A stretch of DNA of 64,000 nt. It comes from Actinomycetes bacterium (GTDB taxonomy: Bacteria; Actinomycetota; Actinomycetes; Actinomycetales; Dermatophilaceae). The stretch lies in the NCBI GenBank assembly GCA_023420415.1, contig JAEZWF010000014.1, forward strand, positions 1 through 64,000. Reading direction: 5' to 3'. Below, piece after piece: positions 37,473 through 45,500 of this stretch (positions within the stretch are counted from its first letter, which is position 1; every line of letters begins with the position of its first letter). Below the pieces are notes generated by a model. It was not told the origin of the DNA. It saw only the letters and a list, made by a program, of their open reading frames with translations, and made no database searches. The position numbers and the translations under genes were made by a program.

Positions 37473-37901
37473 TCAGAGCTCGGGGAACCAGATGCCGATC
37501 TCGCGGGCGGCCGACTCCGGCGAGTCGGAGCCGTGGACGATGTTCTTCTGCACCTTCTCGCCCCAGTCGCGGCCGAGGTCGCCGCGGATCGAGCCCGGCG
37601 CGGCCTCCGTGGGGTTGGTGGCGCCGGCGAGCGACCGGAAACCGGGGATGCAGCCCTCGCCCTCGATGACGGCGGCGGCGACGGGGCCCGAGGACATGAA
37701 CTCGACGAGCGGCTCGTAGAACGGTTTGCCTTCGTGCTCGGCGTAGTGCTCGGCGAGCTTCTCGCGCGTCGGGGTCGTGACGGCGAGTGCCACGAGGGTG
37801 TAGCCCTTCGCCTCGATGCGACGCAGCACCTCCCCGGTGAGACCACGGGCGAACCCGTCGGGCTTGACCAGGACCAGCGAGCGTTCCTTCTGCGTCGTCA
37901 C
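37473..37901 (-). CDS. ndk: Nucleoside diphosphate kinase
   Basis: Balances nucleoside triphosphate pools by transferring the gamma phosphate through a phospho-His; 142 aa. Signatures: ERSLVLVKPDGFARGLTGEVLRRIEAKGY, the FRSLAGATNP loop, GSIRGDLG and the active-site NIVHGSDSPESAAREI. The GTG at 37901 has TAGGGTGAG about eight bases upstream; a GTG at 37910 would add three residues but lacks spacing. The 192 bases downstream, toward the HNH gene, contain two CGGCATAC motifs and nothing else recognised. Confidence 0.95.
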   Translation of the reverse strand: MTTQKERSLVLVKPDGFARGLTGEVLRRIEAKGYTLVALAVTTPTREKLAEHYAEHEGKPFYEPLVEFMSSGPVAAAVIEGEGCIPGFRSLAGATNPTEAAPGSIRGDLGRDWGEKVQKNIVHGSDSPESAAREIGIWFPEL

Positions 37902-37911
37902 GGCGCTCACC

Positions 37912-38328
37912 CTACCCAGCCGGTGGCTGGTCGGCGGACGTGCCCCGTTCGCGCGCGGCCACCTGCTGCTCGACGCGGTGGCACAGGACCAGCGAGCCGA
38001 CCCAGAGGACCAGGAAGATGAACCCGACCGCCAGCATCGCCGGCACCACGACGGCACTGGCGAAGGTCGCCACCTGGATCAGCCAGCCCAGCGTCACCCC
38101 CCACGGGTGCCGCATCAGCCCGGCCGCGAGGAAGCACAGCACCGCGAGCCCGACGCCGACCCACAGCCACGCCTGGGCGTTCTCGTCGTCCTGGGCCTGC
38201 CCGATGCCACGCGCCACGAGCGCACCGAGGAAGACCACGATCCCCTGCGCGCCCAGCACCGTGGCGAGCATCCGCCACGTGAACTTGCCGAGGCTGCCGT
38301 AGAAGACGATGCCCTGCAGGTTGTTCAT
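37912..38328 (-). CDS. DUF4233 membrane protein
   Basis: 138 aa with four hydrophobic segments and a hydrophilic C-terminal tail. It matches the actinobacterial family found between folC and ndk (DUF4233), whose function is unknown. The start overlaps the stop of a 29-codon reading frame as ATGA, and ndk begins about ten bases later, so the three are cotranscribed. In this genome folC is separated from it by an inserted nuclease/barstar pair. Confidence 0.8.
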   Translation of the reverse strand: MNNLQGIVFYGSLGKFTWRMLATVLGAQGIVVFLGALVARGIGQAQDDENAQAWLWVGVGLAVLCFLAAGLMRHPWGVTLGWLIQVATFASAVVVPAMLAVGFIFLVLWVGSLVLCHRVEQQVAARERGTSADQPPAG

Positions 38329-38414
38329 CGGCCGCCGCGGTTGCTGTCGCGGAACTTCGTGACCAGCCAGAACAGGACTGCGACGACAAGGATGATGATC
38401 AGGATCTTGCCCAT
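38325..38414 (-). CDS. 29-residue single-span membrane peptide
   Basis: A short frame from ATG 38414 to a TGA that overlaps the DUF4233 start (ATGA). The product is a hydrophobic helix (KILIIILVVAVLFWLVTKF) followed by charged RDSNRGGR, i.e. one membrane span with a basic tail. The overlap with the next gene and the non-random hydrophobicity argue it is translated. No family is known to me; it may be only a leader that couples translation of the DUF4233 gene. Confidence 0.55.
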   Translation of the reverse strand: MGKILIIILVVAVLFWLVTKFRDSNRGGR

Positions 38415-38577
38415 GCCATCAGCGTATGCCGTGGGGAGGCGACGCACCGGTCGCGGCCCAGCTTGCGGGGGTCGGCTCGCACCGGCCGGGGCCGGCGGGA
38501 TGAACACTGCGCGGCCAGTGACTGTCCTCTGGACGCGGGCGGTGGCACCCGCGGCACACCTGTGCTGATGTGGACCG

Positions 38578-39675
38578 ATGGCAGACCTCGACCGCTTCAG
38601 CGTTGCGACGTTCAACCTCTACAACCTCCAGCTGCCGGGTGAGCCGATGAACCCGGGACAGAAGCCGTGGACGGCCAAGGAGTATGCCGCGAAGGTGCGG
38701 TGGACTGCCGACGTCCTGCGCGACCAGGACGCCGACATCGTCGGGCTGCAGGAGCTGTGGCATGCCGGGGCGCTGGAGGACGTGCTGGAGAAAGGGCGGA
38801 TGAAGAGCAGGTACGACGTGCTGGCCGCCCCAGCGGACGGATCGCGCATCGTGTGTGCGGCGTTGGTGCGCAAGGGGTTGCTCAACAGCGAGCCGGACTG
38901 GGTCGAGAAGTTTCCCGAGAACGTCCACCTGGAGTCGACGGGCGTGGACGACCCGCAGGCGCCGGACGTGTCCGTCAAGATCAAGGGGTTCTCACGTCCG
39001 GTCCTCACGTTCCGGGTGGCACTGCGCGGTGGTTCGCCCGATGTCAACGTGTTCGTGGCGCATCTGAAGTCCAAGCGGCCACACGAGATCTCCGCGGAGA
39101 AGTGGTACCGCAAGTCACGGCACGGTGACCACCAGACGGCGCTGGGCTACGCGCTCGCCACCATCCGCCGGACGTCCGAGGCAGCCGCGCTGCGAGTCCT
39201 CCTGACCGGGGTCATGAAACGCACCGATACGCCCGTGATCGTTCTCGGAGACCTCAACGACGACAAGCTCTCAGACACGGCCAACCTGCTCACCGAGCAG
39301 CCGCGCTACCTGGTCGGCGACAGCGTCGGTGGTGGCGACAACGCGCTCTACACCGGACAGACGCTGCAGGAATACCGCGACTCCCGCGACGTCTACTACA
39401 CGCACATCTTCCAGGACCAGCGCAGCTCGCTCGACCAGATCCTCGTCAGCGAGCAGTTCTACGACAACAGTCGGCGGCGGCTGTGGCTGTTCGACGGCCT
39501 GACCATCGACAACGACCACCTCAACGGACACCCAGGCGCCCAGGACCCGGCCGAGTCGGAGTCGGCCGACCACCGAGTCCGGGGCACGGGCGACCACGGC
39601 ATCGTGCGGATGGGGTTCCGGTGGGCGCCCCTGGGCCAAGGTCTCGAGCCGGCCACGGCGGATATCGCCGACTGA
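38578..39675 (+). CDS. Endonuclease/exonuclease/phosphatase (EEP) family protein
   Basis: 365 aa, no signal peptide, hence cytosolic. Catalytic landmarks run in order: FSVATFNLYNL, DIVGLQELWH (metal-binding Glu), VFVAHLKSKRP (His), VIVLGDLNDDK (Asp/Asn), SSLDQILVSEQF and GDHGIVRMGF in place of the usual SDH. Those motifs predict a Mg2+-dependent DNase or phosphodiesterase. It lies on the plus strand within a minus-strand housekeeping block (folC...ndk) and converges on a barstar-like gene, overlapping its 3' end. Two accessory genes placed in a conserved locus suggest insertion. Confidence 0.8.
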   Translation: MADLDRFSVATFNLYNLQLPGEPMNPGQKPWTAKEYAAKVRWTADVLRDQDADIVGLQELWHAGALEDVLEKGRMKSRYDVLAAPADGSRIVCAALVRKGLLNSEPDWVEKFPENVHLESTGVDDPQAPDVSVKIKGFSRPVLTFRVALRGGSPDVNVFVAHLKSKRPHEISAEKWYRKSRHGDHQTALGYALATIRRTSEAAALRVLLTGVMKRTDTPVIVLGDLNDDKLSDTANLLTEQPRYLVGDSVGGGDNALYTGQTLQEYRDSRDVYYTHIFQDQRSSLDQILVSEQFYDNSRRRLWLFDGLTIDNDHLNGHPGAQDPAESESADHRVRGTGDHGIVRMGFRWAPLGQGLEPATADIAD

Positions 39676-40150
39676 CGCGCACCGGTTCTCCGCGGCATAC
39701 CAAGGGCGTGAATCGAGCGCCGGGCACGTCGACGGTGACCTCGTCGACGACGTCCTGCGCGGCTCGCCAGCGGCGCTCGACCTCATGGGCCTTCTCCTTG
39801 GCCGTGTGGAGGACGACGTGGAACCCCAACGGTCCCCGGTTCCAGTCACCCTGCCCCTCGACCGCGGGTTCCAGCTTCTCCCGCGCGTCGGCCAACGATT
39901 CGACCAGGAACCCCAGCCCGTCATCCGACGTCTCGGCCAGCACCTGCTCGGGCTCCACGATGAGGATCACGTAGCCCACGGAGGTCAAGAGCCATTCATC
40001 GAGATCACCGATGCACTCATCGAAGGCGGCGGCGTTCTCACCGAAGTATGAGGGAAACTGAAGTGCGGCTGCGAACTCGTCATAGAGCCCTTGGTATGTG
40101 CGCATCTTGCGTCCACGGACGACTCGTGCCGCCCAACCATCAAGATTCAA
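39521..40150 (-). CDS. Barstar-family protein (start and end uncertain)
   Basis: The frame gives LNLDGWAARVVRGRKM, LYDEFAAALQFPSYFGENAAAF and ECIGDLDEWL, the classic barstar (ribonuclease inhibitor) pattern of LDG followed by FP-x-YFG-N-x-x-x-x-x-D-x-x-x-DL. After about 120 residues similarity ends, and the frame runs on to a stop at 39521, giving about 209 aa; the last 50 residues are antisense to the EEP gene and may be read-through of an older, shorter gene. A TTG at 40150 directly after the folC stop is the likeliest start; ATG within MRTYQGLY (about 40102) is an alternative but drops the LDG motif. No barnase gene is adjacent. Confidence 0.6.
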   Translation of the reverse strand: MNLDGWAARVVRGRKMRTYQGLYDEFAAALQFPSYFGENAAAFDECIGDLDEWLLTSVGYVILIVEPEQVLAETSDDGLGFLVESLADAREKLEPAVEGQGDWNRGPLGFHVVLHTAKEKAHEVERRWRAAQDVVDEVTVDVPGARFTPLVCRGEPVRVSRRYPPWPARDLGPGAPTGTPSARCRGRPCPGLGGRPTPTRPGPGRLGVR

Positions 40151-40158
40151 GCCAAAGG

Positions 40159-41556
40159 TCAGACCTCGGTGGTGCCCAGCAGCATCCGCACCTCGGCGGC
40201 GGTGGTGACCGAGCCGGTGGCGAGCACCGCTCCGGCCACGCCGCCCTCGTCGGCGAGACCGGCCGCGACGTCGAGGGCGTCCGGCAGGTCCTCGACCACG
40301 GTGACGCGGTCCTGGCCGAAGATGTCGGCGGCGATCTCGGCGAGCTCCGCCGGTCGGGTGGCGCGCGGCGATGTCGTCCGTGAGACGACCACGTGGTCGA
40401 GCACCGGCTCGAGGATCTCGAGGATCTCGGTGGCGTTCTTGTCCTTGAGGATGGCCACCACACCGACGAGGCGGGTGAAGTTGAACGACTCCTCGACGGC
40501 GCGGCGCAGGGCCATCGCACCGGACGGGTTGTGCGCCGAGTCGACCACCACGGTGGGCGAACGGCGCACGATCTCCAGGCGCCCCGGCGACTTCGCCGAA
40601 GCAAGCCCGGCCCGCACGACCTCGGGGTCGAGGCGCTGCTCTCCCCCACCGACGAAGGCCTCGACGGCCGCCACCGCGGTCACGGCGTTCTGGAGCTGGT
40701 GCGCGCCGAACAGCGGCAGGAACAGCTCGTCGTACTCGCCGGCCAGGCCCTGCATCGAGAACTGCTGCCCACCGACGGCGAGCTCGCTGCTGCGGATGCC
40801 GAAGTCGAACCCCTCGACCGCCAGCCGGGCCCCGACCTCGACCGAGCGCTCGCGCAGGATCTCGAGCACGTCCTCGTAGGGCTGCACCGAGCTGACGGCC
40901 AGCGCACCCTCCTTGATGATCCCGGACTTCTCGGTCGCGATCTCCTCGACGGTGTCGCCGAGCAGGTGCATGTGGTCGAGGTCCACCGGCGTCACGACGG
41001 CGACCTGGCCGTCGGCGACGTTGGTGGCGTCCCACGCACCGCCGAGGCCGACCTCCACGATGGCGACGTCGACAGGGGCATCGGCGAACGCGGCATACGC
41101 GACGGCCACGAGAGTCTGGAAGTAGTTCATCCGCGCGACGCCTTGCTCGGCCGACTGCGCGTCCACCATCTCGACGAACGGGATCACGTCGTCGTATGCC
41201 GCGACGAACTTCTCCTCGCTGATCGGCTTGCCGGACAACACGATTCGCTCCCGCATCGAGTGCAGGTGCGGCGACGTGAACCGGCCGGTGCGCAGCCCCA
41301 TCTCGAGCAGGATCGACTCGATGATGCGACTGGTCGACGTCTTGCCGTTGGTGCCGGTGACGTGGATGACCGGGAAGGTGCGCTGCGGGTCACCCAACAG
41401 CTCCATCACGGCACGGATCTGGTCGAGCGACGGCTCGACGTCGTTCTCGGGGGCTCGAGCATCGATCGCCTGCTCGACCTCGCGCATCCGCTTGGTCAGC
41501 TCGAGGTTGCGGGCGGCCTCACGCTGGGCCGCGTCGGGGCGTCCGGAGCCGGCCAT
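40159..41556 (-). CDS. folC: Bifunctional folylpolyglutamate/dihydrofolate synthase
   Basis: Adds glutamates to folates (and makes dihydrofolate from dihydropteroate); 465 aa. Mur-ligase fold: ATP loop VIHVTGTNGKTSTSRIIESI, FTSPHLHSMRERI, VEVGLGGAWDATN, the KEGALAVSSVQP stretch and the C-terminal VVVDSAHNPSGAMALR. The ATG overlaps the ileS stop by one base (TGATG). ileS-folC is a conserved actinobacterial pair. Confidence 0.95.
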   Translation of the reverse strand: MAGSGRPDAAQREAARNLELTKRMREVEQAIDARAPENDVEPSLDQIRAVMELLGDPQRTFPVIHVTGTNGKTSTSRIIESILLEMGLRTGRFTSPHLHSMRERIVLSGKPISEEKFVAAYDDVIPFVEMVDAQSAEQGVARMNYFQTLVAVAYAAFADAPVDVAIVEVGLGGAWDATNVADGQVAVVTPVDLDHMHLLGDTVEEIATEKSGIIKEGALAVSSVQPYEDVLEILRERSVEVGARLAVEGFDFGIRSSELAVGGQQFSMQGLAGEYDELFLPLFGAHQLQNAVTAVAAVEAFVGGGEQRLDPEVVRAGLASAKSPGRLEIVRRSPTVVVDSAHNPSGAMALRRAVEESFNFTRLVGVVAILKDKNATEILEILEPVLDHVVVSRTTSPRATRPAELAEIAADIFGQDRVTVVEDLPDALDVAAGLADEGGVAGAVLATGSVTTAAEVRMLLGTTEV

Positions 41557-44500
41557 CAGAGCTTCATCACCTTGATCCGCACCGGTTCATTGTCACCCAC
41601 GGTCGCCTCCGTCACATCGTCACGGGCCGGCAGGGCGTCGAGCTGTGGCGCCGAGCCGAACTGCTCGGCGAGCGTCTCCTCGACGATGAGGCCCTGGTGG
41701 GCCACCGTTGCCTGCCACACCGCCTCCGACCCGGTGACGGTGAGCGAGATCCGGTCCGAGACGTCGAGCCCGGCGTCGCGTCGGGCCTGCTGCACCGCCC
41801 GGACCAGGTCACGCGCGAGGCCCTCCTGGGCCAGCTCCGGCGTCACCTCGGTGTCGAGGACGACGAAGCCGCCACTGGGCAGCATCGCCGTGGCGCTCGA
41901 ACCGCCCGCGGCGTCGTCCACCACCGTCTCGAGGGTGTACTCCCCCTCGACCAGGTCGAGACCACCGGCCGTCACCGTGCCGTCGCCGGCCACTGACCAG
42001 TCGCCGGACTTGCTGCCCTTGATGGCCTGTTGGACGTCCTTGCCGAGCCGCGGACCGGCGGCGCGGGCGTTGACGGTGAGCTTCTGCGAGATGCCGAAGT
42101 CGGCCTCGCTCGCCTCGCTGATGTCGCGCAGGGTGACCTGGCGGACGTTGACCTCATCGGCGATGATCGCGCCAAAGTCCTTGAGTGCCAACGCATCCGG
42201 CACGACGATGGTGAGGTCAGCCAGGGGCAGACGCACCCGCAGTCCGGCGGCCTTGCGCAGCGACGACGCCACCGAGCAGATCTCGCGGGCGCGGTCCATG
42301 CCGGCCACGAGTGCCTCGTCCGACGGCAGGTCGGTCGCGTCGGGCCAGTCCGTGAGGTGCACCGACCGGCCACCCGTGAGGCCGCGCCAGATCTCCTCGG
42401 TGAGCAGCGGCAGCAACGGCGCGGTCACCCGCGACACCACTTCCAAGGCGGTGTAGAGCGTGTCGAACGCCTGCTCTGCCGAACCCGTGCCAGAGCCATC
42501 GGCGCCGGTGTCCCAGAAGCGTTCGCGCGACCGCCGCACGTACCAGTTGGTCAGCACGTCGATGAACCCGCGCGTGGTCTCGCACGCGCTGGCCACCTCG
42601 TAGGCGTCCAGCTGCTCGGTCATCGTCTCGACGTACTGGCGCAGCTTGGCCAGCAGGTAGCGGTCGAGCGGGTCGGTCGACGCCGTCGACCACTTCGCCG
42701 TGTAGCCCTCGCCGCCACGAAATGCGTTGGCGTACAACGAGAAGAAGTACCACGTGTTCCACAGCGGGATGATCACCTGGCGCACGCCGTCACGGATGCC
42801 CTGCTCGGTGACGATGAGGTTGCCGCCGCGCAGGATCGGGCTGCTCATGAGGAACCAGCGCATCGCGTCGGCGCCGTCGCGGTCGAACACCTCGCGCACG
42901 TCGGGGTAGTTGCGCAGCGACTTGCTCATCTTCTGCCCGTCCGAGCCGAGCACGATGCCGTGGCAGATCACCGACTTGAACGCCGGCCGGTCGAACAACG
43001 CGGTCGCGAGGATGTGCAGGGTGTAGAACCAGCCGCGCGTCTGCCCGATGTACTCGACGATGAAGTCCGCCGGGAAGTGGTGCTCGAACCACGCGGCGTT
43101 CTCGAACGGGTAGTGCACCTGCGCGTAGCTCATCGACCCCGAGTCGAACCACACGTCGAGCACGTCTGGCACACGCCGCATGACCGAGTTCCCGCTCGGG
43201 TCATCGGGGTTCGGCCGGGTCAGCTCGTCGATGAACGGCCGGTGCAGGTCGACCTCGCCACTGCTGTTGCGTGGCAGCCGGCCGAAGTCGCGCTCGAGCT
43301 CCTCGAACGAGCCGTAGACGTCGATCCGCGGGTAGGCCGGGTCGTCCGAGCGCCACACCGGCACCGGGCTGCCCCAGAAGCGGTTGCGGGTGATCGACCA
43401 GTCACGCGCGTTCTCGAGCCACTTGCCGAACTGCCCGTGCTTGGTGTGCTCGGGCGTCCAGTCGATCTCCTCGTTGAGCGCGAGCATGCGCTCCTTGAAC
43501 TTCGTCACCTCGACGAACCAGCTCGACACCGCCATGTAGATCAGCGGCTGCCGGCAGCGCCAGCAGTGCGGGTAGGAGTGGGCGTAGGTCTCGCGCCGCA
43601 GCAGGATCGTGCCCTCGGTGGTCGACTGCACGTCGACGTCGCCGGTGGCGGTGCCCGCGTCCGCCCGCGTCCGCGCCTTGAGCGCGTCGATGATGAGGGG
43701 GTTGGCGTCGAACACCAGCAACCCGGCGTACTCGTCGACCGGGTGCGTGAAGGCACCGTCCGCACCCACCGGCACGACGGGCGCGATGTCCTCGCGGTCG
43801 GTCGTGGTCTTGTCCTCCTCACCGAAGGCGCCGGCGTTGTGGACCAGCCCGGTGCCGTCGGTGGTGGTGACGTAGTCGTCGGCGACGACGCGGTGCGCGT
43901 TCTCGTGCCCGAGGAAGTACTTGAACGGCGGCACGTAGTGGCGACCGACCAGCTCACTTCCCTTGAGCCGCTTGGTGATCCGCGCGGCATACTCACCCTC
44001 GTCGTTGGTGCCGAAGAGGTCCTTGGCGTATGCCGGGAGGCGCGCCTCCGCGAGGAGGTAGCGCTCCGTGCGCCCGGTGGCGTCGGACTCGACGACGACG
44101 TAGTCGATGTCCTCGCCGATGACGACGAGCAGGTTCGACGGCAGCGTCCACGGGGTCGTCGTCCAGATGAGGGCGTGCACGCCGGTGAGGTCGTCCTCGG
44201 TGCCGTCGGCGGCCTCCGTGAGCCGGTAGCCGACGGTGACGGCCGGGTCCTGGCGCACCTGGTAGACGTCGTCGTCCATGCGCAGCTCGTGGTTCGACAG
44301 CGGCGTCTGGTCGTTCCAGCAGTAGGGCAGCACGCGGAAGCCCTCGTAGACCAAACCCTTGTCGTACAACGACTTGAACGCCCAGATCACCGACTCCATG
44401 TAGTCGGGGTTGAGCGTCTTGTAGTCGTGGTCGAAGTCGACCCAGCGCGCCTGCCGGGTGACGTAGTCGCGCCACTCGTCGGTGTACTTCAGCACCGACG

Positions 44501-44939
44501 ACCGGCAGGCGGCGTTGAAGTTCTCGATACCGAGCTCGAGGATCTCGTCCTTGGTCTTGATGCCGAGCTGGTCCATCGCCTCGAGCTCGGCGGGCAGACC
44601 GTGGGTGTCCCACCCGAACCGGCGCTCGACCCGGCGCCCGCGCATCGTCTGGTAGCGCGGGATCAGGTCCTTGACGTACCCCGTCAACAGGTGGCCGTAG
44701 TGCGGCAAGCCGTTGGCGAACGGCGGGCCGTCGTAGAAGACGAACTCGTTGTCGCCGTCCTTGCCCTCTGGCCGCTGCTCGATCGACGCACGGAAGGTGT
44801 CGTCCTTCTCCCAGTAAGCGAGGATGCGCTCCTCGATCTCGGGGAAGCGCGGGGAGGCCGGCACGCCGCGCGCGCCGGTGCTGGCGTCGGGGGTGTGCTC
44901 GCTGGGGAGTGGTGAACTCGAGACCCGTGGGTAGGCCAT
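41556..44939 (-). CDS. ileS: Isoleucyl-tRNA synthetase
   Basis: Class I synthetase charging tRNA-Ile, 1127 aa from ATG 44939. HIGH-type motif GLPHYGHLL, the KMSKS loop GQKMSKSLRN, an editing (CP1) domain, RFWGSPVPVW, and the zinc-like CWRC in the middle. The long C-terminal region and overall length fit the eukaryote-like, mupirocin-tolerant IleS2 type common in actinobacteria; that subtype is inference from length and motif layout. GAAGGAA lies upstream of the start. It is preceded by a T-box leader, so expression should rise when tRNA-Ile is uncharged. Confidence 0.96.
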   Translation of the reverse strand: MAYPRVSSSPLPSEHTPDASTGARGVPASPRFPEIEERILAYWEKDDTFRASIEQRPEGKDGDNEFVFYDGPPFANGLPHYGHLLTGYVKDLIPRYQTMRGRRVERRFGWDTHGLPAELEAMDQLGIKTKDEILELGIENFNAACRSSVLKYTDEWRDYVTRQARWVDFDHDYKTLNPDYMESVIWAFKSLYDKGLVYEGFRVLPYCWNDQTPLSNHELRMDDDVYQVRQDPAVTVGYRLTEAADGTEDDLTGVHALIWTTTPWTLPSNLLVVIGEDIDYVVVESDATGRTERYLLAEARLPAYAKDLFGTNDEGEYAARITKRLKGSELVGRHYVPPFKYFLGHENAHRVVADDYVTTTDGTGLVHNAGAFGEEDKTTTDREDIAPVVPVGADGAFTHPVDEYAGLLVFDANPLIIDALKARTRADAGTATGDVDVQSTTEGTILLRRETYAHSYPHCWRCRQPLIYMAVSSWFVEVTKFKERMLALNEEIDWTPEHTKHGQFGKWLENARDWSITRNRFWGSPVPVWRSDDPAYPRIDVYGSFEELERDFGRLPRNSSGEVDLHRPFIDELTRPNPDDPSGNSVMRRVPDVLDVWFDSGSMSYAQVHYPFENAAWFEHHFPADFIVEYIGQTRGWFYTLHILATALFDRPAFKSVICHGIVLGSDGQKMSKSLRNYPDVREVFDRDGADAMRWFLMSSPILRGGNLIVTEQGIRDGVRQVIIPLWNTWYFFSLYANAFRGGEGYTAKWSTASTDPLDRYLLAKLRQYVETMTEQLDAYEVASACETTRGFIDVLTNWYVRRSRERFWDTGADGSGTGSAEQAFDTLYTALEVVSRVTAPLLPLLTEEIWRGLTGGRSVHLTDWPDATDLPSDEALVAGMDRAREICSVASSLRKAAGLRVRLPLADLTIVVPDALALKDFGAIIADEVNVRQVTLRDISEASEADFGISQKLTVNARAAGPRLGKDVQQAIKGSKSGDWSVAGDGTVTAGGLDLVEGEYTLETVVDDAAGGSSATAMLPSGGFVVLDTEVTPELAQEGLARDLVRAVQQARRDAGLDVSDRISLTVTGSEAVWQATVAHQGLIVEETLAEQFGSAPQLDALPARDDVTEATVGDNEPVRIKVMKL

Positions 44940-44949
44940 GCGCAGTGGT

Positions 44950-45195
44950 TCCTTCGTCGCTCGTGCAGTCCTGCCACGAGGACGACGTCGCCGGGATCGC
45001 CCGGCGGCACCGCGGTACCACCTCGCTTGCCGCACCCGCGCGCACGAGGTGCGCACGCGGCATACGGCCGCTCTTGCCCAAGGCCGTGACGTGGCCCCGA
45101 CGTTCGGGTCTAGTGAGCGGGAGCCCGTATGCCGCGTGGGCGCCCGCCGTTCTTCCGAAGGCTCACCGGTGATGGCCGGGTCAATGCCTGTGATC
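44950..45195 (-). promoter_or_regulatory. T-box leader of ileS
   Basis: On the minus strand upstream of ileS the hallmark T-box sequence AGGTGGTACCGCGG is present (45023-45010), in the expected place before a ribosome-binding site (GAAGGAA). Actinobacterial ileS T-boxes act mostly at translation, with a short stem I. A candidate isoleucine specifier codon ATC lies at 45173-45171 within CCGGCCATCACCGG; this is my guess and not proven. The leader also contains the inverted pair GGCATAC (45059) and GTATGCC (45127). A minus-strand -10-like TAGACT sits near 45200. Confidence 0.85.
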
Positions 45196-45222
45196 CCAGT
45201 CTAGCGGCGCACCGGGGGTGCC

Positions 45223-45358
45223 CCGCACGGTGTTATGGTGGCGCGGTCGCCTCCGGGCGACACCCACGACGCACGCCAGGGGAAGCCGGTCCAATTCCGG
45301 CGCTGACCCGCAACCGTAGGCCACCGCGAGGTGGCGAGCCGGACTGCCTGGGGTGCGG
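45223..45358 (+). promoter_or_regulatory. Cobalamin (B12) riboswitch
   Basis: Conserved adenosylcobalamin-riboswitch blocks occur in order: GGGGAAGCCGGTCCAATTCC (from about 45279), CTGACCCGCAACCGT (about 45303-45317) and the B12 box AGCCGGACTGCCTGG (45337-45351). A closing P1 helix can form between CCGCAC (45223-45228) and GTGCGG (45353-45358). The 142 bases between aptamer and first ATG hold GC-rich inverted repeats (such as CGGGGCGG with CCGCCCCCG around 45385-45420) that could be the terminator or ribosome-site sequestering part. It should switch off the downstream genes when B12 is plentiful. Confidence 0.93.
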
Positions 45359-45500
45359 AGCGGCTCCATTTCCGTCGAGGTACGCGGGGCGGAGCCCGGA
45401 CCAGGTCCGAGCCGCCCCCGATGTCGCATGACGCGACGCCGGGGGTTCGTCGTTTCTGGGGCCGGTGCCCGTCGCGACACCGCTCGTTTGAAGAGGCACC

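Noticed and set aside
42030..44915. A 961-codon plus-strand frame opposite ileS
   Set aside because: It lies wholly within ileS, which has complete synthetase motifs. The antisense product has only compositional Arg/Val/Glu richness.
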